64,000 nucleotides of DNA. Origin: Paramacrobiotus metropolitanus (lineage: Eukaryota > Tardigrada > Eutardigrada > Parachela > Macrobiotidae). The notes under the pieces are model-generated. The model ran no database searches. It was not told the DNA's origin and saw nothing but the letters and a program-made list of their open reading frames with translations. The stretch's first letter is position 1; each line of letters opens with the position of its first letter. The translations under genes and the position numbers were made by a program. The stretch lies in assembly GCF_019649055.1 (NCBI RefSeq), contig NW_026570258.1, positions 992,001-1,056,000 on the forward strand, read 5' to 3'. Shown piece by piece: positions 26,058-39,391 of this stretch.

Positions 26058-27566
26058 CTTTAAGGAAAATGGCCCGGTACATAGCGTCAAAACTGGGATA
26101 CATACATACAAAACTGGGATACATACATATAGGACTGTCAAATATCAGCAGCCTGCTTGTATCTGCGGCACGACTGCTGCGCACGTATCGGTTACTCATT
26201 TTTTCCGCTATGACTAAGAGAAAAAAAGTGAAACATGTTCCCACCACTGATAACGGATACACTCGTAGAAATAAACACCAAATCTGACAGCACCGTGAAT
26301 TCTGCAATAAATCTGCATTCAGTGCCATTCACTACCATGGACAACGCAACACAACAAGCGCAACCTTGTTAAGAAAAATAATCTCACATAGCTTAATAAC
26401 ATGTAATTAATTTTTTCTTTATGTGTAATAAATTTGCTAATTAGGTGCTAAAAAACGAGGTGCGAAATTACTAATTAGGGGCAGATTCGCTAATTAATTA
26501 GCTGTAAATGTGCTAATTAGGCGTCAATGACTCTACTGTAGGTAGTTCATATTTTCGCTCAGTTACTAGTTATTAGGTTAATTAATTAAACCTCATTATC
26601 TTAAAACTTATTGACGAACTACAGTAAGTACAGCGTAATTACATACAGTTTAATGCAGCCTGGATCACTACGAATGTTTATTAGCAGCGCAGAATAATTT
26701 TAAAGAGTTGACAAGCGGTCATGAATGTGAGCGCGAATTATAAAACCGAGCTCAACAGCTCGGTTTTCTAATTCAGCAACTGATTCGCCATCTGACCAAT
26801 GCGCGCGGCGTTATCAGTGAATCTGTCTGACTCACAAATCAGTGCGTGAGTTGCTGCGCACTCGAGAGTTTTGACCTAGATACAATTCGCATCAGAGTCC
26901 CAATACGTAGCATATTTGACAGCAACTATATATGAAAAGTTTCGCTTTCGCGCATTTCGAATCACTTTTATAATACTTTATGTCATTCTAAAGCTCAATA
27001 ATTTGTATACATTGTTCTGAAAACCGTTTGCGCGCGCAACATCCGGTTGCCGAGATATGGCGTACTAAAATGGGCGAAAAGTTTAAATGCGTTGTTGATT
27101 GTTGTGTAACAAAAGCCTGGTTATTACCCGTTCTTTTTGAAACTTTGCTAAAAGACACATGGATGATGGCCCTAAAGAAGAAAGTGAACTAGTTTCAGGT
27201 TCATCGCATTTTCTTCCTTCCAAAATGAACTTCAAAAATTTTAAAATTCATTCTAAAATTATGCGAAAATGCTGTGAACCTGAAATTGGTTCACTTTCGA
27301 CTTTATGACCATGTGGCTTTTGCAGCAAAGTTTCAAGAATATCGGGTAATAACCAGACTTTTAGTACACAACAATGCAATAAACTTTTCACCCATTTTAG
27401 TAAGCCATATCTCGGCAACCGGATGTTGCGCGTGCAAACGGTTTTCAGAATAATGTATACAAATCATTTAGCTTTAGAATGACATAAAGTATTATAAAGT
27501 GCGCGAAAGCGAAAGTTTCAATGTTGGTACCCCATTTTTGACATGTACCGGGCCATTTCCTTTAAA
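26058..27566. mobile_element. foldback (MITE-like) element, copy 1, with about 0.8 kb extra in the left arm
   Basis: The ends are inverted repeats: CTTTAAGGAAAATGGCCCGG at the left and its near-complement at the right, both with the core GGCCCGGTACAT. The interior 26918-27535 is a large imperfect palindrome centred near 27235; for example CGCAACATCCGGTTGCCGAG on the left recurs inverted on the right. Left-arm sequence resumes only at about 26918, so 26105-26918 looks like an insertion. Short GCTAATTAG repeats lie at 26430-26530. No transposase is encoded. Confidence 0.75.
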
Positions 27567-27888
27567 GACTGCCATTGATTTTCTTTCGAAAAAACTGACT
27601 TTTCTGCAGGACCTCGTGGCCGTGGATTAATTTCGCAATACCTGAGCCACACTCGAAAACCGGTACGTAGTACGAGCGGACTGCCGGTACTACGTACTGG
27701 ATAACCAGGATAAATAATCAGGACACTTCTGGCAGCAGTGCCCTGGTTATTTTAGCAAATCCTACTCTAGTCTGTTTTAGAGATATTAAGAATATCATTC
27801 AGCTAGTCCCACCCAGCAAGCCGCATTTCTCTGTTTGCTCTTCGTAGCCGCCGCTTTCAACCATATGGTCACGCTTTGCAGGTCCGCC
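27567..27888. other. interval between foldback copy 1 and the F-box-type pseudogene
   Basis: No separate gene seen; it includes 3' sequence of the pseudogene on the minus strand. GTAC-rich inverted repeats near 27665-27705 (GTACGTAGTACGAG... CGGTACTACGTAC) form a possible hairpin. Confidence 0.35.
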
Positions 27889-30551
27889 TTATCCGGCACT
27901 GGCATCCATAGGCATAGCACTCCAGAGCGCACATTCCAAATCATCACCCAACGGCAACCGCGCCATGCTAATATACCCGACAACGTCCGCTTGGCAGGTT
28001 ACGGCAGGGTGAATATCGCCACGCCTGTCCAGAATGTGTTTGAGGAGAACACCAGAATCAAGATACACCGTACAGTTGACCAGTCGCATGGCAGCGCACG
28101 GAAGACCGCGGTACGCTGCGACGAAGTCCTGCAGGCGCGTGGCACCCACAAAACAGTGTCGAAAACGCCTTAACCCGGCTTGTGTTTCCTCATTCAAAGG
28201 CTCAGTTAAACGCTTAGAGCATTCATGATCCAGCAGTCGGGGATTGTTGCAGCGAGCCAGCTTCAGGCTGAAGTCAAGACCCACAAGATGGATCGCTGAT
28301 AGTTTAATATCGGGGTTGTGCTTTCCGACATACTCGATTACACTGCCCATTATAAGCAGATCCTGCCCATTCAACAGCCGTAGTCGGTCGACTATAACGA
28401 TGTGGCGTGTTGATGCGCACAAACAGTGGAAAATCGCTAGCAGGATGCAGCGAACCAGCTGGTCCCGGCTCGTCCATTTATCGCTGTCATCGCTCCCCAT
28501 TACTAGATCGGTCTTCAACACCGGCTTGAGCAATATGTAGTCCCATAAAGGGCACACGAGGCGAGCGTTATCTGTGTTATACTATCGAGGTGGGCAAAAA
28601 CTTCCAGCCACAATTCCACTGGCAGCGCAGTGGATTTGTCCGTTGACTGCAAGTCTACAGGCGATGCACTCCGCGGCAGGAACTGCAGCTGAGTGTCAAA
28701 GGATGTCCGAATGATCCCATTAAGGGGATGGCTATGATGGCTTGAATTCTAAAATGCCGTTTTGCAAAAAGAAACCGCTATATAGATCGAAGACCGCTCT
28801 GTTAGATGGCAGAAAGACCGAAATGACAGGATTGCGGGGTTATGAAATATGAATTTTTAAGTTAACTAAGTAAGCGGAGTAACGGTGGAAGCAGTGACTG
28901 GCTCGGCTCACCATTACCGTACGCATATACGAGTTTGCGCATATTCAATGAAAGCAATGGGGAGCAAAGATTTGTGATCTACATCTTTTGTTTTACTGAC
29001 AGCCATAAATCGAGCACTGGTCAGTGGAATGAAAGCAAACACCGAAAGACAATAGATTTTGGTCACACATAAGTGTGGTAGGAAGCGGACAATCGCCTGT
29101 CTGGATAGTCTCCTTGGTTTGATACATGTGGTGGGCTGTAACAGTCAGCATGTACATGACTGATGTAAACTTGCATGAACTTTCAAAGGCACCCGTTTAA
29201 AAAGCGGTCGATAAGCTTTGAAACGTAACTAGTCATTTACGGAGCACATTTTTTATTACAAAAATCACACAGTCGGTGGGTAAACATCTCAAAAGTTTAA
29301 TTGCGAGAGCGATTTTGAAAAAATTAAGTTTTACCGAAGTTGTTGCTGAAAGAAGCAACTAGAAAAGTGTTTATCGCTCTTTACAACTTTAAAATTTTGT
29401 TTTTTCAAAAAAGCTCTCGCAAGGTGCTGGGGGTTTTTATTGTACACTTTGTGACTAGACTTCCCCAAATCTCCCCAGAGTGTGTTCGGACTAGTTAGTT
29501 TTTTGGGGTGGCAACTTTAAAACCGATTTTAAAGTGACTCGTTCGGTTTATGTCTGGGTTTGTTAGTACTGAATTTTTCTTGGATTTAACTATGTAAGTA
29601 GGTAGATTGAGAAACTGTTTAAGTTTTTGAATAACTATAAATGTTGCACTTTCTAAACGAATTAAGTCAACATAGCCATAGCCTTAAGTAACTGATGTAA
29701 AGAAACCTGCAAAAGCACGTCTCTACGGCAAGCGAAATCAAGATGTATCGAAATTCGAAGATGCTCATGTTTTCTTACCAGGAAATCAGATTCCCTTTTT
29801 ACAAGCGGCACTGCTGAATTTTTGTCGTGTAACGATCGTCGTTGAATATACCTCAGCCGCCCATCCGCAATGTCGGTATAATAAAATGGCCCAATGTCAT
29901 AAGGATGCTGTTGCATGTGTTCCTGGTTCAGCTGTTTAAGAAGTTCTTCAGCATAATTAGCACATAAAGAGCGGTACTTTTCCGGCAGCTCCACACTGGA
30001 CATCAGAAACGTGTCTCTTTTCACTGTCTCAGGTCGACTGGTTATGTTCTCGACATTACAACTGTCACGCCCCCTTTCAGAAGGCAAAAACTGCGGTGGC
30101 ACGGCGCGCCCAGCGGCGACCCACCAGTTACTGCCGACTCCTGGAAGTCTCCTGCGAACACGATGAACTGGGACCATATCGCGGTACTGCTCCTGGTTCC
30201 ACCAATGGATAAGTGCAATGCCACATAGAACATGATCTATTTGGCGTGGCGGCATGGCCAGTTCAGCCGGCACCCACATCCACGGACCTCCAGCGCTCTC
30301 CGGTAGCAGTACTTCTACGGGGATCATCCGCCATGCATCGGAAGTAGAGAGGTCAGCGTCACGAACTGTGTAAGGTTCGGTATTATCGGACAAATATACG
30401 CGGTCAAAGGGGGTGAGTTCGCGCCGTCGGTTGGGACAGAGGAGATCGATGGCCCATTGTCCGCCAAGCCCATTACTCGTCCGTAACGAAGTAGGCCGTC
30501 TTCGCCCGCAACATCCACGCTGTTGCAGGACATTTCATTCCATATTGACAT
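27889..30551 (-). pseudogene. decayed F-box-type gene (tardigrade-type family, tentative)
   Basis: Pieces of one gene lie in order on the minus strand in different frames. 30551-30420 has an ATG start and SVDVAGEDGLLRYGRV. 30393-29662 includes PGGPWMWVPAELAMP, MVPVHRVRRRLPG and GRLRYIQRR. At 28560-28725 the translation gives an F-box-like LPVELWLEVFAHLDSI; 28557-27889 continues (VCPLWDYILLK) in another frame. I infer single-base frame changes near 30455 and 28565, and an intron between about 29660 and 28735. F-box proteins recruit substrates to SCF ubiquitin ligases. I associate this architecture with a large tardigrade family, from memory. Some breaks could be assembly errors. Confidence 0.6.
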
Positions 30552-30770
30552 TGTGGATGAGATTGTTGATTCTAATTTTTAACTGAAAAAAATAATTACC
30601 TTTTAGGACAACGCCGAAAAAATGGCAGCGCAAACAACAATGCAATAAAAAAGAAGCTCGGGGAATTTCATAGCGTCAAGAGCTGGACATTAGTACGTAA
30701 TTAAATCTTAGTTAAATCACGCTGTTGTTCAAGTAAACAGGGTAATAGACTGCAGTACACGTGTAATGTA

Positions 30771-31200
30771 TGGGAGGTGGGCCGGTACATGGTACCAAAT
30801 TCGTGTACATGCACGAAAACTTCCATGATTTTTTTCAAATTTTAAAATGAATTTTAACATTTTGAAATTCATTTTAAAATTTGAAAAACATGCTAGAACA
30901 GGGGATCGGTGTAAAAACGATCTTCATGGACATGCGCATTTATGTGCAAAATTTGAGGGAGAACGGTCCATAATGAGACTTTTGGTACACCTGAATGCGT
31001 TTAAACTTTTTGGAATTTTCTAACAGCCATAACTCCCGAACCGGATGTTGCGCGCACAAACGGTTTTCACACCAGTGTATACAAATCTTCTGGCTACAGA
31101 ATGTCATAAACCGAAACAAAAATGTGTTTGGTAGTGCGCGAAAGTGAAAGTTTTCGTGTATGTACACGAATTTGTGCCATGTACCGGCCAACTTCCCTTA
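30771..31200. mobile_element. foldback (MITE-like) element, copy 2 (about 430 bp)
   Basis: Terminal inverted repeats GGGCCGGTACATGG (left) and CCATGTACCGGCC (right) extend inward (ACCAAATTCGTGTACATG with its complement). An internal palindrome of TTTTAAAATGAATTTTAAC and its inverse sits near 30840-30885. It shares AACCGGATGTTGCGCGCACA with copy 3. It sits just upstream of the F-box-type pseudogene. Confidence 0.75.
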
Positions 31201-34076
31201 AGTGAATTATTTTTCTTGACAATTGCCCAACTACGTATAACACCCTTCAGAAAGCGAAAAATCGTGCTTATTACGAAAAAAGTGCATCGAGTAACAATGC
31301 CAAGAATTAACCATCTAAACCACCTATGTTTATTATTATTATTGTGTACTAATAAACGGTTTTCCCTATTTATCAAGCCATTAAATTGAGTCCTTTAATG
31401 CTGGTCATCGATTACAGCTTAAAAACTTTTTTAAAATGTAGTTATGACATTATGATTACAGAATAATAAAGTTTTACTGTACTACTCGTAGTTGGCAACT
31501 TCGATGCGAGTGTTGTATCAACCTGATGCGATCCTATCCGCAGCAAAACAAAAATTTAATTATGTCGAGAGTTGAGTGAAGTACTTCTACTCCATACTCG
31601 TAGAATGCAGATCGTATAGAACTATGATGCACCATTCCACTTGCTCAAACGTCAAAATGCAGCGTCAGTGCTATTAATTTCTCTTCCTCACGATCGATGA
31701 TTCGATATGCATTTATTACATTGAACAGTTGTACAGTTACGGAGTTAGTGAGTTACCTATTCAATCAGTCAACATGGCCTATTCAATCAAGTTACCTATT
31801 CAATCAGTCATCATGGCCTTTGCCCAATAAAACTCTACAATCAGTCAACATCCATTTTATTGTAATGGTATTACACCGTTTCAGCTGACGATTTTGAGAG
31901 AGTACTCGTGCAGACGGGAGGTAGGTATGGCTGCTGCTCCTGTTCTGTTCTACTTTCATGACCCTAATATGCAACGTTTTGTCAAGAGCGCTGGATAAGT
32001 ACCTGTCTTGCGTTCCTGTATTGTTAACTCTTGTTAGATTTGCCCTCTTCTGTGTCTGCGTGAATGGGAGTAGGGAAACCAAAATTCGGTATCAGACAAG
32101 CCTTGCATAAAAGATTTCAGGAAGCAGATACTAATCATACTATAGACCGAGAGTGATTTGTTAGACTGATTTTGCCCGCCGTTGTGGCTGCTGTTTATTT
32201 TGTTAATTACCATATGCATGTTGCTGCAAAGATTACAACCTTTATCACGGTTTTGTTTCGTATTAATTTTTAGCATGTATGCAACTTTGCTGCTTGCTTC
32301 ATGGTGTTCCTTTTTAACTGGACATGAAGAAATCTATTCTCTCTCACACAGTAGTAATATGTTTCGCTATGTTGTCTGCAACAGCCTGTAACTGTAGTCT
32401 CCCGACATTATGAGGTTGTAATCCAAAGTCTGAAAGTAAACATTATTCTAATTTAGTGCTATTAACATTTTTCTGAAAATTGCAGCAAAATTTTAAATAT
32501 TAGTGAAACGGAGTACACTGTTATGCACGTACAGCGATGATGCCGACTTATTGCCAACGAAAACGATGAAAACGATACCACTTCCATTTTCGGGGATTGT
32601 CAATTCAGCAAAAGCTTGATACAGCTTGATTTTCAGGAATCATTGCGCCGGATATACTTGTTATAACGAATGTACATATAACTGATCGTGTGCGCCGGAC
32701 AGAAGTGGTGCGTGCCACTGGACTACTGCCCTGAACGTTACTGGTACAGTACCAGTATATAACGTTCAGGGCTGTATTTTCTTTTTGTTTTTGTCATGAA
32801 AATTATATTTTGAAAATCGGTCGGACGTTACGAAAATTTGGAAACCTACTCGTACAACGAAGTCAGGGAACAGTGAGCGGCATTCAAGTCGGCCAACACC
32901 GGATACTACATGTAAACCGCATCCGGCGGCCGGCGTTATACCTGTATTTTTCTTCTTGCGGCTGTATTCTCTACCAAAGACTCTACTTACCGGTTAGCAG
33001 ACTGCGTTTAAATATGATTTCTGAGGTTTCTTGAATTTTTACTTTTTAGATTTTTTAGATTTAAGGTAATAAAATACGGCGGCCGAAATGAATTAAATAC
33101 TACATAAGGTGCCGATACGAACAAAGCAGCGCTTGTTTGCCCAGTATGAGTTAAAAGTTCAAAACGAAGTACGAGTACTGTATCAACTTTTCTTCGACAT
33201 TATTGTGACACCAAAAACGTCCATCCGCGATGCCGATTAGAAAGATAGGTGTGTTCCAGTACCCGTCCGGGCTCCGGCTTTTTTAGTAATTTTACGGCCC
33301 ACCTGGTTCAAATCTTTTCCGGGAATTTTGTTAATAAAAATGCTCTGGCAAGTGGCAGCGCAGCGCTTAAAAATGAAAATTAATGGTGTTGCGGTAGCCT
33401 GCAAGCCGCGTCTGACTGCCGTAAGCGGACTGCAGACACGCGGCTGATGACAGTGAGTGAGATGAATACGAATGACAGCGCTTACCGCCCAGACTGGCGG
33501 TGTGTACCGTCTAGACATCTGAAAGGCCTGCAGAAACCATTCACCCCGTAATTCATTTCGGTTCATTTCGGGCTTGTCACCAATGCAAGCGCCCGGTGGC
33601 GTGCTTACGTAAGACGATAAGACCACGTGCACTACTAGCTAAACAAGTAAAAGTTGACCGATTTTCCTTATCGTGAAAATTATCGGAGACGTCCCAGTTT
33701 GAACTTTAAAGTTTAAACTTATGATTTTCGGGATGCATTCTCTTTAAATTTTTAAGGCTCACGTAAAATAAAATTCATAAAAGTAATTTTTGAAGTTCTG
33801 TTCCCCGATTGGGAAGATTTTATGTCCAGAATCTGACTCTTCAGGGAAAACCGAATATTCTATTTTCAGATGTTCTTTTTTTCCGGTTTTTACTTTTTCC
33901 TGGTTTTTTTCGTTCCTTTATTTGAATTCAAGTTTCGGTGATTTTCCTGCTCTCCAGTAGTTTTTTTGCCGTAGATCGTGATATGCATGTGGCTTGCTTG
34001 AAAATCTGAAGGACATGATAATTCTCGCTTTGTGATCTCTCCCACTGTAATCGTCTGATTCGTCTCCCAGTTAAGC
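31201..34076. other. intergenic, no gene recognised
   Basis: About 2.9 kb without convincing coding sequence on either strand; several open frames of 60-130 codons lack coding character. It contains a short imperfect repeat (CCTATTCAATCAGTCA at 31751-31850) and a perfect-looking hairpin at 32728-32772. The last 100-200 bp are probably the promoter and 5' UTR of the OTUD3-like gene. Confidence 0.4.
32728..32772. repeat. hairpin of about 20-bp arms
   Basis: GCCCTGAACGTTACTGGTA is followed almost at once by its inverse (TACCAGTATATAACGTTCAG and GGC). Too short for a transposon; function unknown. Confidence 0.65.
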
Positions 34077-37000
34077 ATGCCGAAGAAGAAAGCAGGACAG
34101 CGTCACACGCCGCGACCTACTGCGCGCACCACGACCAAACCCGCTCCCCCTGCTAAACGCCACACTGCGCCAGGCACATTAGGAACTTCATCCCCGCGTA
34201 CGAGCCAGTCGGATTCGCAGAATATCACGCCTGTTAACAAGAAAGAAGAGAGCCGTCGTGCTCGGCTGGATCGCGCCTGCAAACGACGCAATGCCAACAG
34301 CGGGGTTGATTTGGATGAGCATTTCCGGATTATTGGCCTGCAGATCCGGCGGATGACTGGCGACGGGTACGAAATATTGATAAATCTTTTATTTTGAACC
34401 ATTTGAGACAATTAATAAGGGTTTCCAAGTCCAAAAACTATTTTTTCGCGATGAAAGGGGACTTCGCTTTTTAAATACGGTTGTTTGAGACATTTTGCCA
34501 GTACGCTGTGTTAGTAGTGCATAATCGATACAGGGAATGTGTAGTATACGTCGGTGGAGTTTTGATTCTGCTTACGTCTGCAGTCGATCTGACTTTTAAT
34601 TTTAACCTTGGACTGCTGAATTTTTAGGAACTGTATGTTCCGTGCGTTTGGTGATCAGTTGGAGGGAAACGAGAACAACCATCGCCATTATCGCACGAAC
34701 ATCGTGGAGCACATTGTAAATACCGTCTAATCAGCGTGCAGATTAAAATTAAAATTTAATTTCGTATTTTCTTTGATTTTATTGTTTTGGATTTTATTTT
34801 TTAATCTGATTTGCGGGTGTTTTCAGACCAAGCACAAGGAGCAGTACGACACCTTTCACGAGCTGGAAGAAGAGAAGAATTTTGACATCCGACGTGAGCC
34901 ACGATTTTGTGGAATATTGTTAATCTATTTTCGTAAATTCTGGCTGTTTTCGCAGTGAAAAAATTATCAAAGAACGGGACGTTTGGCGGACAGGAGTGTT
35001 TGGTTGCGTTCGCGCGGGCCTACAATCGTCTGGTGTTCGTCCATCAGCCCGATGAAAAAATCACACTACAGGTAATTATTTTAGATTAGTTTGTGTATTT
35101 ATTTGTCCGCGTTGTGTTGGAATATTTTGGACAGCAAAATGTTCATAAGTGGAATTTTGATATTATTACTCTTCATATTTTTTAATTGTGATTTTATTGT
35201 TTAATAATTATTTTCATATTTTTGCAGTAATTTCTTCTTCTTTTGATTTACCTTAATTGCCTATTGAATTTTTTCCCAGAATTTTCTTTGGTTGTGCTGT
35301 GTTCGCGTTGATAGTTGTGGGATGTTTTTTTCGTTTCGAATTTCAGTAGCATAATTTTGTTAATGGATTTCTGTTGCCTCCGTTTTCCTGGTGTTAGTTT
35401 TAAATGGGAAATATTGTCAATTTTTTATATCGAATGAGTTATTTATTTGCGACATCGATATGATTAGGATTGCTATTACTTACGTGTTACTAGCCAGTAC
35501 AGAAATACGAATGAAGGTTTTCATGGATGTCTCGTCATTCATACTTGGTAGAAGTTGTGCAGTATCGTAGTGTGATGGCTATAAATGACTCCCATCTCTG
35601 CCTAGTTCACCTTGACGGTATTAAAACACAGCGTCTTATAATACTTTGTACTGTTTCTACTGTACATGTTGAAACATTTTCCGATTTTGTTTGCCATTAA
35701 ATTTAGTTAAAATTGTTTGAATTTAAACTTAATTAAATTTTTAATGCCGATTGTTTTAATTGCTTGTAACGATGATATCCCAGTTATGTACTTATTTTGG
35801 TTCGATGTATCAGGTTGCCTGATTTGTTGTCTGATTTGTCTTTTTTAATTTTGGTGTGTTTTCGGGATAGTTACCGCCCAACCACAACGTCGATCCGGCC
35901 AAGCTGAAGCAGGTGCATCTGCTGTACACGGGCGGCAACCACTACGACAGCATCCGTCTGATCAACGACGCCAGCCCCGCCGCCGGCGCCAATGTGTATC
36001 TAGTAAGCGAACATGGAACTATTCAGTGCAGTGCTGATACACGACCTAATATTTCCGCATCAGTGCCTGAAGATCAGGGTATCCAGGATGCATCTCAGGA
36101 ATTCGACGACGATAAAAACGCCGAGGTATTTTATTTTGCTTATTTTTACTTTTCCAGAGTTTCCATGATTTTTTCGTATATTTTGTTTTCACTTGATTTA
36201 TTATTCGCAGATTACTTTGTTTATTATTACTTTTACTATTATTTATTATTTTTTATTTATTATTAGTTTGTTTATTTATTTGGAAATCACCAGCTTATCG
36301 TTGTTATTCCGCAGGATGACGATGGATCGGGGCAAAATGCTGATCTGCTGAAGCACGAACGGGATTCTGGTCTCGGTAAGTAATTGCTTTCACGTGAATT
36401 TCAAGTAAATAATTAATTAGCAGGTCAAGCTTCCTCATGAGTATTTGACAATAGTTTTAATAATTAGTAAACGTAAACTGAGACTGTGATGAACCTCAAG
36501 AATTTGTTGTTAGTTAATGACTTTATTGTTACGAATCCAACACTGAAGAACTGAATTCATTAATACCAGAACAATTTCAGAAATCTATTTACGATAATTT
36601 AATTTTCAAATGACGTTCTCTGTAGGTTCCCTGGAAGGATCCCGAGAACCGTCGATTTCTAGTCGCACCGACGACGATGCGGATGTCGTTCTTGTGCCAA
36701 CGACTGTCAACGCCAGTCCCGAATTTACGCAGCACGATGCTAATGAAAATGATAAGGGCTTTGAAGATCAAACTACCATCATACTGGATGAATCTCCTAT
36801 TCATGAGGATGAATCCTTGGTCGATAAAGCGGTGCCGGTGTCCGCGGTTAGCAAAAAGTCTCCGAAATCCGATAATGCAAAGGTAAATGGTCGGATCAGA
36901 TCGAATTTTTGAAAGAAGCCATTCGGAAGAAATTTAACATTTAGAATTTCCTTTCAGTTACCATTAGAAGCATATCTGCGATTATTCGCTACTTAATTTG

Positions 37001-37652
37001 TCACTACTTTGTTAGGACGATAATACGCATTTTTAGATTTTTAAATTTTGTAATGAATAAATTGCCGAGGAAATGATAATGCACAAGAGATGGATTTTCT
37101 TATTATTTTCGATATATCGATGTGACGATGTGTAAATTTCATAATTTTTTTCTCATTTATTTATTAATAATTTTTGAATTATTGGTGATGTTTGGTACTT
37201 TCTGCAGTTTGAATTTTTTTAAGTGATTGCAGTTGTGCTGAACAATAGTCAGTTTTTTTTGGGCAAAAAATGCACCTTTTTTAAGAACGAAAATCGGTGT
37301 TCAGAGGAAGGTTTTTTTGGATTATTTTTGGATTATTTTTTTAATTATTGATTATTATTTTTTAATTATTGATTATTAATTATTGATTATTATTATTGAT
37401 TATTAATTATTTTTTTTTAATTATTGATTATTTTTTTAATTATTGATTTTTTTTTTTGGATTATTTTTTTAATTACTTTTTAATTAATTTGTTGTGTTTT
37501 GTTTCTTGTAGCCGTTGTCCAAGAAGGAACGTCGCCGCATGCGCCGTGCCAAGACCGAAATCCCACAGCGAGCTCCCTCGCCGACGACGCCGCCGCCCTG
37601 TCCGGTGACGGAACTGAGCTCGGCGATGAAAACGCGCATGGTGCTGGCTTAA
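34077..37652 (+). CDS. OTUD3: OTUD3-like OTU-domain deubiquitinase, eight exons (about 424 aa)
   Basis: Cysteine protease that removes ubiquitin. Exons fitted by GT-AG sites and phase: 34077-34366, 34628-34715, 34827-34893, 34956-35071, 35871-36125, 36315-36375, 36626-36882 and 37512-37652 (TAA). The OTU domain has GDGNCMFRAFGDQLEGN (Asp96, Cys99 nucleophile), FDIRLKKLSKNGTFGGQECL, VAFARAYNRLVFVHQ and LLYTGGNHYDSIRLIND (His211), so the triad is intact and the order matches human OTUD3 (398 aa). The N-terminus is basic and the middle acidic. I see no UBA-like domain. The last exon starts PLSKKERRRMRRAK, like the basic tail of OTUD3. A GTAAGC donor at 36002 would shorten exon 5. AATAAA lies near 37958. 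Confidence 0.9.
37310..37500. repeat. low-complexity TTAATTATTGATTATT repeats in the last OTUD3-like intron
   Basis: Variants of TTTTTAATTATTGATTATT recur about ten times. Confidence 0.8.
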
Positions 37653-39391
37653 AAGTGCTTCCTGAAGAGTTTTAACGCTTTACACGCAGCAAGATGTATA
37701 TTTTATGTTTTTCGTGAGAGCGCCTGTGTTGAAGGTTTGAGTTTTTCTTTTGTTTTTGCATTTCGGTGCCCTGATGCGCTTTCACGGTTTGCGGCTTGTC
37801 GAGGATCATTGTTTGTGATACTCGAGGTGTTTTTTTTAACAGTTACATGGGAATAGTGTCGGTACTTCTCAATAATCAATACTGAAATTTTCGGCTACGG
37901 TTTCGTGTCGTGCGTTTGCTTAATTACAAAAACATGTGCGGTACCTGATGAAAATGAAATAAATAAAAATATGCTGTGGATTTAAAGACTTCATATATAC
38001 AATTAATCGTCGAGATAAAAAATTAATAAAAATTATCGATTATAGTAAACTCAATGTGTAAGTCTTCCGATTTAAATTTCCCAGCGAAATTGTTGGTGGA
38101 TTGATTGTAGGGATTATTGCTGTACAATTTACTGAAGCTGGTTTTCATGGAAGACGGCGTTTTCTGCGTAGCAATCAGACAGATTTTTGAAAACCGTGTT
38201 TCTGCCTGTGGAATGATCTAGCGGATTTTCGTAGTGAATGAAAGAGAGGGCTTTGTATCTCTATCGTGCAACCGTCTTAGTCAACTCAAAAAGTTGGGTT
38301 CGGTTTAAACTGCTTGGGAAACGTACGCTACGTTTTATAGCATATTATATTAATTATTCTGCCACATTATTTTTGTACATGACTTTCCCGTCGAAATTTT
38401 GTGCTCTGGAAATATTATGCACCCGCTGATTATAATGTAAATACAAATATAGAATTTAATAGCGTTTTACTACTTAATCTGAGTACTTCAATTCAAATAA
38501 TTATGATGGCAGATAATAAAATATACAATAAATATGAAATATGATAATAAAAATAGGTATATATAAGTACTGTACATAAACTCGAGTATGTTACATCTCG
38601 AGCTTCGTAAGCATTACTCACTGTAGGTACAAAGTGGTCCAAGTCCTAAAAACCTTTAAAACTCATAAAACTCTTAAACTTGTACGTACTGTAGTAATGC
38701 TTACGAAGCTCGATATGTCCCGGCATCCAAGCAACCACAGGAAGCACAGGATGATGGAAAAGTGGCAACCGTTTAATGATATATAAAAATCAATAATCAT
38801 AATAAATAATAAATGTAGTTTTTTAAAAGATTTACAAGATTACCCTAGTAATCATTTATCAACACAATTTACCAAAGACAAAAATTAATAATATGTCATG
38901 TTAGGGCCTAACGGTGTATACACTGCAAAAAATGAAACTAATTTTGAGCACGGAGAATTGATTTCAGAAAATAATTACATAATCTTGCCGAACTTTGCAT
39001 CATAGATGTGACACAAAGGAGATATCAGTCGCATGCTAATCGTGTAAAAAACCGTACATCCATGCGGTGATGTGGGTGACAATGTTTGCACCAACTACGA
39101 CAGAAGACTGTGATTATAACGGCTCAAATTACTCGTAGCTATCTATATTCGTATGGATTTCGTCAAACCAAACGGAAACGTTACTACGATATTAGTCTGT
39201 TACTACAAATCATGGTTGGTCTTTATTCGTCAGCATATTAACTGATCGCGAAAATTATGATGTGGTTGGTACTGACTAATCCGCATGCTACTGACTACCA
39301 ATTATGCTAATTTTGTTTCTGACGTTGTTCAACCATCACTCATCCTCTGAAATCTTAAGTAACGACCAACTTAAATCAACGTCGGCAAACC
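37653..39391. other. intergenic: OTUD3-like 3' UTR, AT-rich sequence and a hairpin
   Basis: No gene recognised. The first 330 bp are probably the 3' UTR. At 38605-38716 an inverted repeat (GAGCTTCGTAAGCATTACT and AGTAATGCTTACGAAGCTC) encloses about 75 bp and could be a small foldback element. The final part is probably the promoter of the His-rich gene. Confidence 0.45.

Noticed and set aside
26742-26767. Perfect hairpin followed by T residues, like a bacterial terminator
   Set aside because: The window is eukaryotic and no gene ends there; it is part of a repeat-rich insert.
33237-33632. Minus-strand 131-codon frame
   Set aside because: No recognisable feature and no supporting context; probably chance.
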